Source: Globodera rostochiensis (Eukaryota > Nematoda > Chromadorea > Rhabditida > Heteroderidae). Taken from it: DNA of 64,000 nucleotides. The stretch spans positions 1,889,109 through 1,953,108 of the forward strand of contig JAEVLN010000007.1 of NCBI GenBank assembly GCA_018350325.1. Direction: 5' to 3'. A model generated the notes under the pieces. It did not search any database. It had not been told where the DNA came from and worked only from the letters and a program-made list of their open reading frames with translations. Shown here one piece after another: positions 12,273-24,245 of this stretch. A program made the position numbers and the translations under genes. How positions within the stretch are numbered: position 1 is the stretch's first letter; each line of letters begins with the position of its first letter.

Positions 12273-13568
12273 TTATTTATCTTTTTTTAGCTCCGTCGAG
12301 ATGTTCTTAGCTTCTTCTTCACAATCATCGCCAAAAACCTTTTTAGTTGCAAAAAATGCACAAATTGGTGCCATCCAATACACAACGAAGTGCCCAAAGT
12401 GGCTGGTCTAAAGCGTGAAAAATAATTGGCTGTTTTAGAAAATCCATAAATATTTACGAATTACATTGTTTTCAAAATTATTTTAATTGACGAAAAATAT
12501 TTATTAAATAAAAATTCTTACGCCCTCGCAATTGAATGTCAAAGCCCACGCCACAATTGGATTTGCATACATTCCGGTTATATTTATTCCTTAAAATCAA
12601 ATTGTCAGTAACTCGTTCAATATTTTATATATTTGTAATAATGCGAAAAAAAGTTTGGATGGAAACCTAAAATTGTGATCAATCCGGAGCAAAGTGCATT
12701 GATCAATGTGGCACCGTTTGGGGACAGAATTCTCTCATCTATACAAAACTCGGCTAACTTGCTGGCAAAAAGTCCCAAAGCCTCAACAATGGAGCCATAA
12801 ATAATGGCAACCTTTTATCATAAATGGCAATTAAATTAAAGAAAAACACCAATTATATGTCATGAATTTATTTATTAAAATTATATAAATTATAATGTAG
12901 CTAGCGAAAGTTTAGCCTTAATTGGATTAATTATTAATTTTTTTTAAATATAAAACTGACCGTCAAGTCGGCACTGCATTTCTCATCAAATGCGTTAACG
13001 TGTTGTGGATGAAGATTGAGTGCAAAAAATTGTTTCGAAATTAACCAAGATGCATAAGCTTAATTATTTTTTTAAAACAGTCATGCTTAAAAATTCCTTT
13101 GATAGTAATAAAATTAAACAATTCATAGCTACAGGAAGATTTTATAAAAAAAGACCCGCTATAAATTGAATAGCTAATAAAAGCGAAGAATAAATCACGG
13201 TGTGACGTCCTCTCAAATAGTTGTAAATCTGAATTTTGTATCTCTATTTAAAAAATCTTTTATTTTCTGTTTTCGTTGCTCCAAACCGGTAGTTTTTTTA
13301 TACCATAGCACAAGAATGGTGAATTATTGAACGTCAAAAAAAAATATTTAAATAAAAAATTTGAATACGTTTTTATTCCCAATATATTTTTAATATTTAG
13401 ATAACAAGCACTTGCCAGATGGCATGGATCAGCAAAAGCCCGCTGAAACAGAAATGCGTTAACAAATTCAATCAGTGCGATCTCAAGGAACACGCCGCCC
13501 AACCCGTAGTTATCCATAACAAAGTTCACATCGAACATTGGCGTACATAACTGCACCGTTCCAATGAA
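12273..13568 (-). CDS. Aquaporin, AQP11/12-like (superaquaporin), N-terminus not found
   Basis: A membrane channel for water or small solutes; members of this subfamily often act in intracellular membranes. Five exons read in one phase: 13412-13568, 12961-13058, 12667-12811, 12522-12589 and 12273-12407 (201 codons including stop). The first starts FIGTVQLCTPMFDV. The first pore motif is ADPCHLA, where the usual Asn of NPA is Asp and Ala is Cys. The second is ANPIVAW in the context TGMYANPIVAWALTF. The last exon has HFVVYWMAPICAFF, the typical last helix, and a Lys-rich end. Family members have about 260-280 residues, so about 70 N-terminal residues (first helices) are missing. I searched 13569-14700 on this strand and saw no exon that fits. 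It is either split by a long intron or truncated. Confidence 0.78.
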
Positions 13569-15331
13569 CTGAAAAAAAGAGAAACTAAAAAGAATTTAGC
13601 ATTTTTTAAGAAAATATTTAATTTTTAATTTACATTGGCTTCTTAATTTATTCAAAACTCCAGATCGGGAGTGATCTACTATAACAAAACAGGCATTCTG
13701 TTGTTCTTGTTTTTTCGGATTTTGTTTATTTATAAAAGTTTTATTTAATCGTGGGCCTTTTGATCTTTTTTTTAAATATTCATTTGTAGTACATATTATT
13801 CATTAAATCTCACAAATAGTTATTCAAATTTCTTTCAGAGTAATGCATCTCCAAAGGAACAGTTCAAATAAATAAGTCATTCCTGATAAGATATGTAATG
13901 TCGATGCCCCCCCCCTTCACCCTAATCATCAAACAAACATATTTTAAATATTTATTATAGTCTCTCAGCATTATAAAAAATTTTAAGATTTTATTTCATT
14001 CTTAGTTGCCTTGCATGAATTCAAAATGACACACATTCTCACTCACATATATTGGTGCCCAATTATTTAGTAGAATTTCTCGCCCATTTTCGCTCAATCT
14101 CATGCAAATCACGACAAGATTTTTAATGAATTTCCCCGTGATCACGGGGACCAAGGTTACACGGACTTTTATAGGACGATCACGTGCAACTCCGCAACCC
14201 TCTAATTTGTAAGATTAATGACGACGCATACTCCTCCTCCCCCCCCCCGCCAGCTATTGGCGACATCGCAAGGTCCATCTCCACACACCCCACGCGGCGC
14301 AGCTCATTAACCAAATATAATCCACCAGCAATCCATCATCACTTGTTCCTGAAAGAGAGTCAATCACTGAACAAACGAATCCATAACAGCGTTAAGCCCA
14401 TTTTATACATTTTTCAGAATTTACCTAAGCCAATGTTTGTAATGTTTAAAAGGATTAGCTTAAAGAAAGGAAGAAATTGTAATTGTTTTTGTAAAAAAAA
14501 ACCAACGTCTCGCAGCCTGGGAAATGATTTTTGCTCTGGAAATTTTCAAAACCCCAAAAATATGACCATTTTCATAAAAAATTAGCTCCTCCTCCTCTTT
14601 GGCTACGCGGTTGGAAAAATTCCATTCAATGAGATCACTCACACCACTCTGAATGTTATCAGAGGCGAAATAAAATTGCTCATATTATAGTGAGTGACCC
14701 AAAAGATCTGGTGATCATTCCAATTCAATGTCGGTTTTGGTTTGCAAAAGTTTCAATAAAATGCAAAAATATATATATATATAGCTATGTCGGCGTAGTT
14801 TGAGTTTTAGGATATTCGAATAATCCTAGTATTGCGAGTTAATATTATTTGAGTAAAAAATTCTTTTTAAACTCAGTATAGTAATTCGGATTTTCTTGTA
14901 AAATATGAAACTTCCGTTTTTCTTTTTGTTTCTATAAATATATTTTCTTTAGAAAAAAATAGGATTTTCAAATTTTACTAGTCAATGAGTAGAAGCTTTC
15001 AAATGCAAAAGCTAAGCGATTGGCCAACCCTCAAGCCAGAAAACGCTTTTTTGGTCACACTTGGCCATAACTTTTGTGAGGTTTGGCCAATCGCAAAACG
15101 TTTCTAGGGGTTTTTGGGGTCGTAGAAGCCGAATTTGACCTCAATATTTTTTAAACAATGCCTCCTTTTTGGGTTTTTGCCTGTATTTTTTTTTTGAAAA
15201 ATGAAGGTAAATTTTTTTTTGGAAAAAATCACTCCAGAAACAAAAAATCACCCGAGATAAAATTTTAAAAAACTTCCCCCCCCCCAAATTCGTTTCTCTT
15301 TACCCGAAATTTTTTTTTAGAGGTTTAGGGG

Positions 15332-16232
15332 CAGGGGTGCTCGTAATTACGAATTACGAATTACTTACTTTTACGGCGTTTTGGCTGTTAAGAATTACGG
15401 ATTACTTATTACGAATTTTTTTTGCCTTTTACGAATTACGGATTACTTTTTACGAATTTTTTTGCCTTTTACGAATTACGGATTACTTATTACGAATTTT
15501 GCAAAAAATTCGTAATTTTTTCGTAATTTTCTGTTTTTTGGGGCCGAGGGAGGGTCGGCGGTGACCGATAGGCGCCGCCGAGAAAATTTTGAATTTTGAC
15601 TCAATTTGTTAACAGATTTAACGGTATTTGTCAAGAAAATTGGGGTCCCACCCAACTCATCCATACCCATCTCATCCATGTCCAACTCATCCATGGAGCA
15701 TAACTTGCTTCAACCTTAACCGATTTAGAAAGTAACGCCATTCGATAGATCTCGAAAAGTTGAAGCTAACATCAAGTTAAAGCTTTGCGAATTGTCTAAT
15801 TGCAAACTTGATGTTAGCTTCAACTCTTCGAGATCTATCGAATGGCGTTAATACTAAGGTTGAAGCAAGTTATGCTCCATGGAGTTGGACATGGACCCGA
15901 AAATCTTAGAAGCTCCTCTTTTGGCACCACAATATCCTACTTTATAATTTTGATTATGATATGAAGTAAATTTTGAGATTCGATGTATTAAAAAAAATTT
16001 GAAAATTACGAGTTACGAATTACGAATTACTTACTTTTTACGGCGTTTTGGCTGTTACGAATTACGGATTACTTTTTACGAATTTTTTTTGCCTTTTACG
16101 AATTACGGATTACTTTTTACGAATTTTTTTGGCTTTTACGAATTACGGATTACTTTTTACGAATTTTTTTTGCCTTTTACTAATTACGGATTACTTATTA
16201 CGAATTTTTTTTGATGGTTACGAGCACCCCTG
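15332..16232. mobile_element. hAT-type non-autonomous element with subterminal repeats
   Basis: The ends are CAGGGGTGCTCGTAA and its inverse TTACGAGCACCCCTG. Both flanks carry an identical 8-bp duplication TTTAGGGG (15324-15331 and 16233-16240). Inside each end lie several copies of 'ttttacgaattacggattac', in direct orientation. The middle contains another inverted repeat (15674-15892) and one copy of the GGCGCCGCC hairpin repeat near 15553. The peptides it could encode are repetitive and meaningless, so no transposase is present. Confidence 0.82.
15674..15892. mobile_element. Nested foldback element
   Basis: The arms begin near CCATGGAGCATAACTTGCTT and return as AAGCAAGTTATGCTCCATGG. Each arm is about 95 bases, with the matching inner part 'gttgaagctaacatcaagtt', and the loop is short and AT-rich. 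It sits inside the 15332-16232 hAT-type element, so it inserted later. Tandem 'aactcatccat' copies flank its left end. Confidence 0.65.
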
Positions 16233-16489
16233 TTTAGGGGTCGTAGAACACGATTGTATGTATACAAAATAAAAGCGACTTCGACTCCACTTTTCTCTGT
16301 TTTCCAACCATGCAAGAAAAAGGTGCAGCATCATTTAATCAATAAATAAATATCCATTTTGCCCTTTCCAATGTTCCCCTCCCCTCTTTTACCCAACTAA
16401 AGGGATACATTTAAAAATGAGTCGCATATTTTTAAACAAGTGGTGCATTTTTACAAACTTTACCTAAAATTAAATTAAAAATGTTTTTA

Positions 16490-16491
16490 AG
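16490..16491 (+). promoter_or_regulatory. Probable trans-splice acceptor of the carrier gene
   Basis: The sequence TTTTTAAG ends three bases before the ATG. No upstream exon is visible, so this acceptor would receive a spliced leader. The start codon follows as AAAATGG. Similar sites precede the genes starting at 29445 and 52906. Confidence 0.5.
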
Positions 16492-16494
16492 AAA

Positions 16495-19400
16495 ATGGAT
16501 TTCCTGAAAATTGAGGAACGTCGAGTTTCGCGGTGGTATTTTGGAGGCATTGCCGGTTCTATGGCTGCATGTTCGTTAAAATGTTTAAAGCAATTAAACA
16601 TGTTTTCGAATTTTCAGCTTATTAAATCATTTTGTTAAAAATTCCGGTTATTTATTAATGAAATTGAAAATTTTTCAGGTTTTACACACCCGCTTGATCT
16701 CCTCAAGGTCCATCTTCAGACCCAACAGCAAGGAAAAGTGTCGCTGCCTGCAATGTCTGCAAAAATTTACAAAAGCGATGGATTTACGGGGTACAAAAAT
16801 TTCTTGAGGAATTTCCTTTTGGGTTTTTTAGCTTTTACAATGGTCTTTCGGCTTCAATTTTGCGGCAGCTCACCTACACCACGACACGCTTTGCTGTTTA
16901 TGAAACTGTAATTTTTCTAATTTATTTTTTTTCTAATTTAATTTAATTTTTTTTTCTTATCATTTAGGTGAAAAAACAGTGGTCTGGCGACCTGAATTTT
17001 GGGCAAAAAATGCTGCTAGCTGGAGTTGCAGGTGGAGTTTTTGTAAAAATCGATAAAATTTTTTGGGTACATTTTCTAACGCAGGTGCCGTTGGAGGGGT
17101 GGCTGGCTCGCCCGCCGATTTGGTCAATGTTCGCATGCAAAATGACATCAAATTGATGCCGGCTGAGCGGCGGAATTACAAAAATGCCGTCGATGGGCTA
17201 CTACGGATGGCCAGGGTCCTTTTTTTTGTTGGGAGATTGGAGCCGAACAAAAAAGGCTTCGGTCCGTCAAAGAGAGCACATTATAAAAAAACCCCAGCAC
17301 TTTTTATTTAAGGCTATTTATCAAGGGCGTAGCCAGAGCTTTTTTTCGGGAGGGGCTAATTTGAAAAAAAGTCAATATTTAGGGGTGCATTTTTAGGGTT
17401 TATTGCGCATTTTAGTTAAGGAATTTTTTCTAAAAAAAGTTGAATTTTTAGCGTAGTGGCATGGGCATAGCCAGGGGGGGGCGTAGGGCCCAAGCCCCCC
17501 CCCCCACTGAAAAAATTTTTTGAGGAAAAAAAACCAGCGGGGGAACCCTTTTGTTTTTGCAAAATTAATCATTTTTGGACTAATTTTGTTATCTTCAAAA
17601 AAAAATTGCAGTTTTTTAAAAATTTCTTGCCGATTCAAATTTTTTCTCGGCGGCGCCTATCGGCACCGCCGACCCCCTCCTCCAGATCTCAAGCAGAAAT
17701 CTCAAAAAAATCGTATTTTTGAAAATTCCTTAACAAAAAAGCAGTAAAAACGGAAAATGCACCCCCTAAAAACAAACATTTTCTGGAAAAATTGCTGCAC
17801 AAAAATGCAATAAAAAAGGAAAAATGCACCCCTAAGAATCGACTATTCCGGATCGAGCCTCCCCCCAAAAAAAATCCTGGCTACGCCCTTGCGGGGTGGG
17901 CCTAATCATTAGTGCTGCACGAGACCCGAAATTTACCGAGACTTGAGAGTCGAGACCGAGAAATGACCCCGAGACTCGAGACCGAGATCGAGACCCAAAA
18001 AAACCGAGAAATTTCCCGAGTCGAGACTCGAGACCGAGACTTTTTGAAAATTTTTTAATTTTTTGGTTCAAAAATTTGGAAAAGACAAATTTTTTTTGCA
18101 ATTTTTATTAAAGGGTTTTGCAGAGGACTAGCGGTACCGACAGGCGCCGCGGCGAACAAGAATAATTTTAGGAGTGTATTTTTGAGTTATTGGATTTTTT
18201 TAATTAAGAAAATTGGTCAGGAATACAAGTTTTTTGCAAATTCTGCTCTACTTTTAGGGGAGGGAGGGAGGGAGTCAGCGGTGCCGATAGGCGCCGTCGA
18301 AAAAATTTTGAATTTTTGACTCAATTTGTTAAGAGATTTGCAACTAAAAATTTTAAAAATGCGGTAATTTATGTAAGCTTTTTTAGGTGTAGGAAGGAGG
18401 GGTGTGCCTATAGGCGCCGCCGAGGAAGATGAAAGTCTTTTTGAATTCTGTTAAAAAAATTGCCAAAAAAAATTACATTTCATAAGGTTTCCTGATAGTG
18501 AGTGATGTTTTGTAAGAACTAATTATTAAATTAAAAAATAACTAATTTAATTTTGGGAATTGAACCGCCGTACAGAGTTTAACCACTGAGTCATAAGACC
18601 ATCCAATCAGGGCTGTGTCGAAAGTAAAAAAAAAAAGTCGAAATCGAAAATCGAAACTGAAAAGTTCGAAAATCGAAAGGAAAAAAACGTCGAAAATCGA
18701 AATTCGAAAATCGAAACAAAATCGAAAATTTTTTTTATGTGATTAGAAAAATTTTTTTAAAAATAATTTATTTAATAAATATTTTTTGAAATATTCACTT
18801 GTTCATTTTTAAAATTTTGAAGGATGCATTTTTTGTTTCAGAAGCCTTCATATGCCCATTTTAAGCTTTTATGAGGGTGGGGTGTCAGAAAATTTTGAAT
18901 TTTTGACTCAATTTGTTAAGAAAAATGATCCAAAAACCACATGAATTGGTCGACTTTATGCTTTCAGTGGCGGCCCGTCGGTGCCGATAGGCGCCGCTGG
19001 GAGAAATTTGGGGGTTTTGTTAAGCAATTTCACCAAAATTTTCGCAAAATTGAGCATTTTTCTTCGTAATTTCGGGGAACACATTTTTACATAAGAGTGG
19101 AGGATGTACGGCGGTCTTTTTTTGTAAGTATTTTAATTTAAAAATAATTGAAAATCATTAAAAATGTTCCGTTAATGGGGGATAAAATGTGAAGGCCGAA
19201 GAAAGGTTAAAAAAGTGATCGCACTGTAGCGGGTTCGAACCCAAAAGACAAAATCGTAAAGAAAAACCACTGAGCTATAAATTTACCTGTTGGACGCATG
19301 TAAAAAAGATTGAAATTTTGTCAAAAAGTTGGCAAGACCACTGCCCACCCTTGCCAAAAATTTAAAAACCTGGACCTCCGACTTTCGAAATTATTATCGA

Positions 19401-22400
19401 AAAACAGCCCATTTTTGTCGAAATCAAAAATCGAAAGGAAAAAACAAATTCTCTCTAAAAATGCCATCTTTAGGGGTGTAAAAAAGTCTCGATTTTCGAG
19501 ACCAAGTACCCGAGACTCGAGATCGAGTCGAGACTCGAGACCGAGACTCTCGTGCAGCACTACTAATCATACATGCCCAAGGGGGGGGGGTCAGACCCCC
19601 ATCGCCGCACTCGCCACTCCCCACTATAACAACTTCGCACCAAAATTTCAAAATTGTGAAAAAGAAAACTTTTTCTTAGCGTAGGAAAAGTAAAGCAAGA
19701 AATAACATCGCTAGTAATTTTTGACCAATTTTCTTAATAAATTGTCATCAAAAATCAAAAAAAAATTTCCAGCGGCGCTTGTCGGCGCCGTCGGGCCTTT
19801 ACAATTCCTAAAAAGCATCAAAAAATTACCGTATTTTTAATATTTTGGTCGCAAATCTGTTAACAATTGAGTAAAAAATTCCAAAACTCGGCGGCGCCCC
19901 GCCCCTCGCCTAAAAAGTAGTTGAAAAAATCGCACGTGAAAAAAAATCTTTAGAGGTGCATTTTTTTTGCGCACGCGGTTTAAAAATACTGTTTTTTAGG
20001 GCAGAGAATTTTGAATTTTTGACTCGATTTGTTAAGAAATTGTCCAAAAATACAAAATTTTGCAAAAGAAAAGGTTCCCGTGCCCCCCCCCCCTTTGGTT
20101 TTTTTTCTCAAAAATTTTTAGGAGGGGCTGTAGTCCATAGATGCGCAAGGGGGGTGGGGAGGGGTCGGCTTGAGCGCTGCGAGGTTGCTATCTGAACGCC
20201 GGCGCTCAGATGTTTCGGTATTCGCTACGGTATTTCGGTAAAAATAACAAAAAAAATACCGCGGTATTACCGTACCGTGCCGAACACTACTTTTTAGGGG
20301 GAGGGTGTGGGTGGGTCGGCGGTGCCGAAAGGCGCCGCCGAGAGAATTTTGGAATTTTTTATTCAATTTGTTAACAGAATGCGACCATAATTTTAAAAAT
20401 TCGCTTATTTGATGCTTTTTAGAAATTGGAGAGGTCCGGCGGCGCCGCCGGAAAAATTATTGGGATTTTGACTCAATTTGTTATGACTGCTCTTGTTATT
20501 TTTGGAGCAGAACAGAGTAGAAATTTAAGCTAAAAGATTTCAAATTTTTAAAAATATTTTTGAACACAATTTGAGGTTTTTCGTTTTTTCAATAAAGGTT
20601 TTTACTCGGAAAGTTTTTATTTGGAACAGTCTAAGCACAGTTACACTGTTCTGTTCCTCCTGTTCTAGAGGTTAGAACAGGAACAGAACAGCTCCAAAAT
20701 TCTTGGACAGCAAAACACTGAATTGAAACCATTTCTAGAGAAAATTTTTGGAAATACATAGTTAGTTACCTATTTTCGTTTAGTCAAAACTTTAAAAAAG
20801 GTGCAAAACTGAAATTTTTTATTTAAAAAAAAAATTATTAGGAAGAGGGCGTGTCAAAATGGTTTAACGGGTGCACCATGGCAACGGGCAGGGCAGTTTT
20901 GATGACCATTGGGCAGTTGTCATTTTATGACCAGATCAAGCAGGTTGGGTCGAAATTTAAAAATATATATTTATAAATACAATTTTTCATTATAAAATAA
21001 GATGCTGATTTCCGCAAATTTGGCCAAAGACAATATCTACACCCATCTGTTCTCATCCTTTTTGGCTGCATCGGGTGCAACCGTATTGACTCAGCCTATG
21101 GATGTGGGTGCCAAAAATATTTGTTTAATTTAAAAAATTAATTCAAAAAACACTGATTGTAGTACATAAAAGTTGCAATGAACAATTTTGAAAAAACACG
21201 ATTAAAAGTCTTATTTCAACAAGGTTTAAGGTTCTAAAAACGCGGCTGATGAACGCAAAGCCGGGCCAGTTCAAGGGGTTGTTGGATTGTTGTGTGCACA
21301 CGGCCAAGTTGGGCCCACTCGGCTTTTTCAAAGGCTTCTTTCCCGCATGGGTGCGGTTGGCTCCGCACACCATTCTGGTGAGGGAGGGAGGCATTTTGGA
21401 AATTTGTGACTAGAAGTGGTGTCAAGGCGTATCTAGAGCTTTTTTTCGGGGGGGGGGCAGGCACGTATTTAGGATTTTGCTCTGGAGGGGGTACCGAAAA
21501 AAAAAATCGATTTTTGGGTTTTATTGCATTTTTCTTAAGCAATTTTTTTCAAAAAATAGTTTTTTTGGGGTGTATTTTTTCCTTTTTATTGTATTTTTAA
21601 AAGCAATTTTTCGTAAATTGTTCGCTTATATGGGGTGCATTTTTCGTTTTTATTTTTTATTCCATTTAAGCCAGGGCTCCCAGATGAAAATTTTCAAAAG
21701 CCTCATTTGGCAGGCAAAAAAACCTCATTTGGGACCAAAAAACCTCATTAGTGGGGGGGGGGGGGGGGGGAGGTCGGCGGTGCCGATAGGCGCCGCCGAG
21801 AAAATTTTTCGCATTTTTGACTCGATTTGTTAAGAGATTGCAACTAAATTTGCAGAAGATGCGTGCTTTTTTGCTTTAAAAAAAATTTGAAAATCAGGTT
21901 TTTCTATTAAGGAAATTCCCAATTATTTCAAACCGGGACACGCTTTTTCATTAAAAAAATACACAGAAAAAAATGGATGAACATTACGCCAAAATTCAAA
22001 TTTAATAGAAAATTTCATTCTAACAGTGAAATTCTCAAAAAAACACACTAAAATCCTCAAAACACACAAAAAGCAGCAAAAGTCATCAGGAGCATCCAAA
22101 AAACACCAAAAAAGCATCAAATCCTCATTTTAAAAATTTAGCCTCATTGACATTCCAAAAAACACCAAAATGAGGCTAAACCTCAAATCTGGGAGTCCTG
22201 TATTTAAGCACTGTTCAAAAATGCAAATTTTTTTTTGAGATTCTGCTTTACTTTTGGAGGGGAGGAGTCGGCGGTGCCGATAGGCGCCGCCGAGAAAATT
22301 TTGACTCAAATTTGTTGAGATCTGCAACCAAAATTTTAAAATATGGCAATTTTAAAGCTTTTTAGGAAGAAGAATGGTCCGACGGTGCCGATAGGTGCCT

Positions 22401-22992
22401 GTCGGAGAAAAATTTTCAAGGATTTAAACGACATTTGTGAAGAAAATCGTCAGAATTTTTAAATTTGGGTTCTGAGAATGGGGTCGTCGGCGGTGCCGAG
22501 AGGCGTCGCCGGAGAAAATTTTTGATGGCAATTTGTTAGGAAAATTGGTCCAAAAACTATGAATTTTGTAATTCAAAAGGGTACCCCCTATGGTTTTTTC
22601 CCTCAAAAATTTCCTTTTGGGGCGGGGGGTGGGGGGGGGGGGGGGTACGTGACCCCTCGTACCCCCCCCCCCCCTAAATACGTGGCTGTCGGGGGGGGGG
22701 GGGGCTAATTTGAAAAAAGTCAATCTTTAGGGCAAGGCTGGGAGGGGAAGGGTAGGAATCCCTTCCCCCCCCCCAAATGAAATTTGAGTTTTTTGATATT
22801 TTCTTAACAAATTGCCATCAAAAATCAAAAAAATTTTTCCGGCGGCACCTATCCGAAAATTTCTCTGAACGCTTTAAAATATTATAATAATAATAATTTT
22901 AATAATTTCAGTTATTCGTCTTTTTCGAACAATTGCGTATGCGTTGTGGTTATTTGCCGGAAAAAAAGGTGGCTGAATCGGACAACAAATAA
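16495..22992 (+). CDS. Mitochondrial dicarboxylate carrier (SLC25A10 type)
   Basis: Inner-membrane exchanger of malate or succinate for phosphate, sulfate or thiosulfate. Nine exons in continuous phase: 16495-16570, 16679-16790, 16832-16907, 16968-17031, 17085-17215, 20842-20943, 21002-21103, 21231-21377 and 22912-22992 (296 residues, the normal family size). All three carrier signatures are intact: THPLDLLKV (Pro about 30), GSPADLVNVRMQ (Pro about 119) and TQPMDVLKTRLM (Pro about 219), each preceded by a Gly-rich helix. The dicarboxylate assignment rests on RWYFGGIAGSMAACFTHP, on VRMQND and on the end FEQLRMRCGYLP, which match animal DIC proteins as I know them. Five introns are under 130 bases, but intron 5 (3.6 kb) and intron 8 (1.5 kb) are filled with transposons. 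AATAAA overlaps the stop codon at 22988-22993. Confidence 0.93.
17320..17894. mobile_element. Inverted-repeat element, hAT-like ends
   Basis: It starts CAAGGGCGTAGCCAG and ends CTGGCTACGCCCTTG, a perfect inverted pair. The interior has long G and C runs, two lines of 'ggggtgcat/tgcacccc' and one hairpin repeat copy on the minus strand. No convincing target duplication is seen at the flanks, so ends may be eroded or family assignment uncertain. Part of a similar left end appears at about 21420. Confidence 0.6.
18547..18605 (-). repeat. tRNA-like SINE fragment
   Basis: On the minus strand, GACTCAGTGGTTAAACTC resembles a pol III A box and GGTTCAATTCCC resembles a B box. Spacing between them is shorter than in a normal tRNA. 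It sits inside the 17910-19562 element. Confidence 0.4.
19205..19292 (-). repeat. tRNA-like SINE fragment
   Basis: On the minus strand, TATAGCTCAGTGGTTT (A box) is followed by GGGTTCGAACCC (perfect B box) about 30 bases later. The intervening anticodon region does not fold well. It is a probable SINE head, and it shares the 'CTCAGTGGTT' core with the fragment at 18547. Confidence 0.5.
21672..22201. mobile_element. hAT-type element with 'cctcatttgg' ends
   Basis: It starts CAGGGCTCCCAGAT and ends ATCTGGGAGTCCTG(T). ATTTAAGC occurs on both sides (21664-21671 and 22202-22209), consistent with an 8-bp duplication. Just inside, 'cctcatttgg' repeats occur on the left and their inverse on the right. 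It contains a long G run and one hairpin repeat copy. It lies in intron 8 of the carrier gene. Confidence 0.72.
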
Positions 22993-24245
22993 AAGCGCAT
23001 CTTTATTATTGTCACTTTGGATTGCTAAAATATTTCCAACTTTTCACAAAATCTATTCCATTTTTGTAGCTATTTAGGATAATTATGAATTTTCTTAAGA
23101 TCTTTTTCTGTTGCCTGTCAATGCTTTTTCTTTCTACCCCTTGACGCAATAATTAGAAAATATGCGATTTTCCATTATTCTTATTATTACTGCCATAATT
23201 AAAATTAAAAAAATATTTTCATGAATTATTGAACAGAAGGTAATTTGACTTGAACTAAAAATGCTTATAAGTTAGATTTCATGAAAATTAAATTTTTAAA
23301 AACTAAAATTTTTGCTTATTCCCCACCTCATAAATCAAAGATGTGATCAGCTGATGATGTTTGCCTCCAAGCTGTGTGTAAACTTCGAACACGTTTGCGA
23401 AAAGGCGTAAAACCTCACAAAATATGAAGACGGATGAGTAAAAACAAAGTGAAGCCACCCAAAGTCGCATTATATTTACAAATTTGGAAGTTAATTTCGG
23501 GGGAAAATCTCGTTTATGTCTGAAAAGCCCATATTGCAGAATTCTTATTCAATTTATAAAGCTTTTTACGTGCAATTTTCTAAAATATTATTTATAACTT
23601 TTTGTTCTCTCGTTTCTGTAATTAAAGAACATTTCATTAAGAAAAGTAAGTAGTAAAATAATCAAAAAAAATGAATAGATTTTCAAAAGCCCCAAAAATT
23701 ATCATCAAACTGCCCCCCACCCAAATGCTTTTATTGCAAAAACTAAAAGTTCCGGCCCAGACTAGGGGACCCTGTTAAATTTCGTAGAGATTTTTATTGA
23801 CAAATGCTCACATTTTAACTAGCAAAAAAAACATATACACACACAGCTAAACACATGCCATCAACAATGAGAGGTGAGACAAAAGTTTTCTCAATTCACG
23901 AAAGCATGTCTCCGTCGGACGCATCAGTGCTTTATCGATATGGCAAAGTAATTAAAATGGATAAGGAGAACTCAGCTCAGTTAAAACTAGTGGAATTAGG
24001 CGCTGGAAAATTCCCTTTTCTGTCCTGGGTGTAATTTTATTTAAAAGCTCAAAATGAGCAGCTAATATAATTACAAACTTTAAAGTAAAAGTGCAAATTA
24101 GAATTATGTTTTTTGGCTTTGTTTTGTACCCCATAAATGGTTTTGAACATCTTCAACTCTGAAAAAACATAGATTTAAGTAATTGGTTAATTGATTGAAA
24201 AATAGTATTATGAAATGAGATCTCAAATGATCAATGTTTTATTAT

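Larger units (their letters stand above)
13569..16494. other. Intergenic, with a large hAT-type element
   Basis: No gene is supported. Missing N-terminal exons of the aquaporin could lie in 13569-15300 but were not recognised. The short C-rich run at 14230-14250 and the (AT)n at about 14770 are simple repeats. 15332-16232 is a transposable element. The 16240-16494 part is the upstream region of the carrier gene and ends with a trans-splice-like acceptor. Confidence 0.5.
17910..19562. mobile_element. hAT-type element with CGAGAC subterminal arrays
   Basis: The ends are TAGTGCTGCACGAGA and TCTCGTGCAGCACTA. The flanks carry an identical 8-bp duplication CTAATCAT (17902-17909 and 19563-19570). 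Both subterminal zones are arrays of 'gagactcgagaccgag'. Inside are several hairpin repeat copies, a block of 'tcgaaaatcgaaa' repeats starting with its own CAGGGCTGTGTCGAAA end (18608), and two tRNA-like segments. No transposase is readable. It occupies about half of intron 5 of the carrier gene. Confidence 0.8.
17640..22860. repeat. Interspersed hairpin repeat, many copies in carrier introns
   Basis: A unit with core GGCGGTGCCGATAGGCGCC, followed by GCCGAGAAAATTTTGAA and then GACTCAATTTGTTAAGA, occurs about 13-15 times in both orientations (near 17645, 18275, 18395, 18970, 19775, 20310, 20435, 21773, 22265, 22380, 22490, 22840; also 15553 and 34505). The core can fold into a 9-bp stem with a GATA loop. 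Copies are diverged to different degrees. It has no coding capacity. Its distribution within several distinct elements suggests an internal module shared by related transposons rather than an independent mobile unit. Confidence 0.65.
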
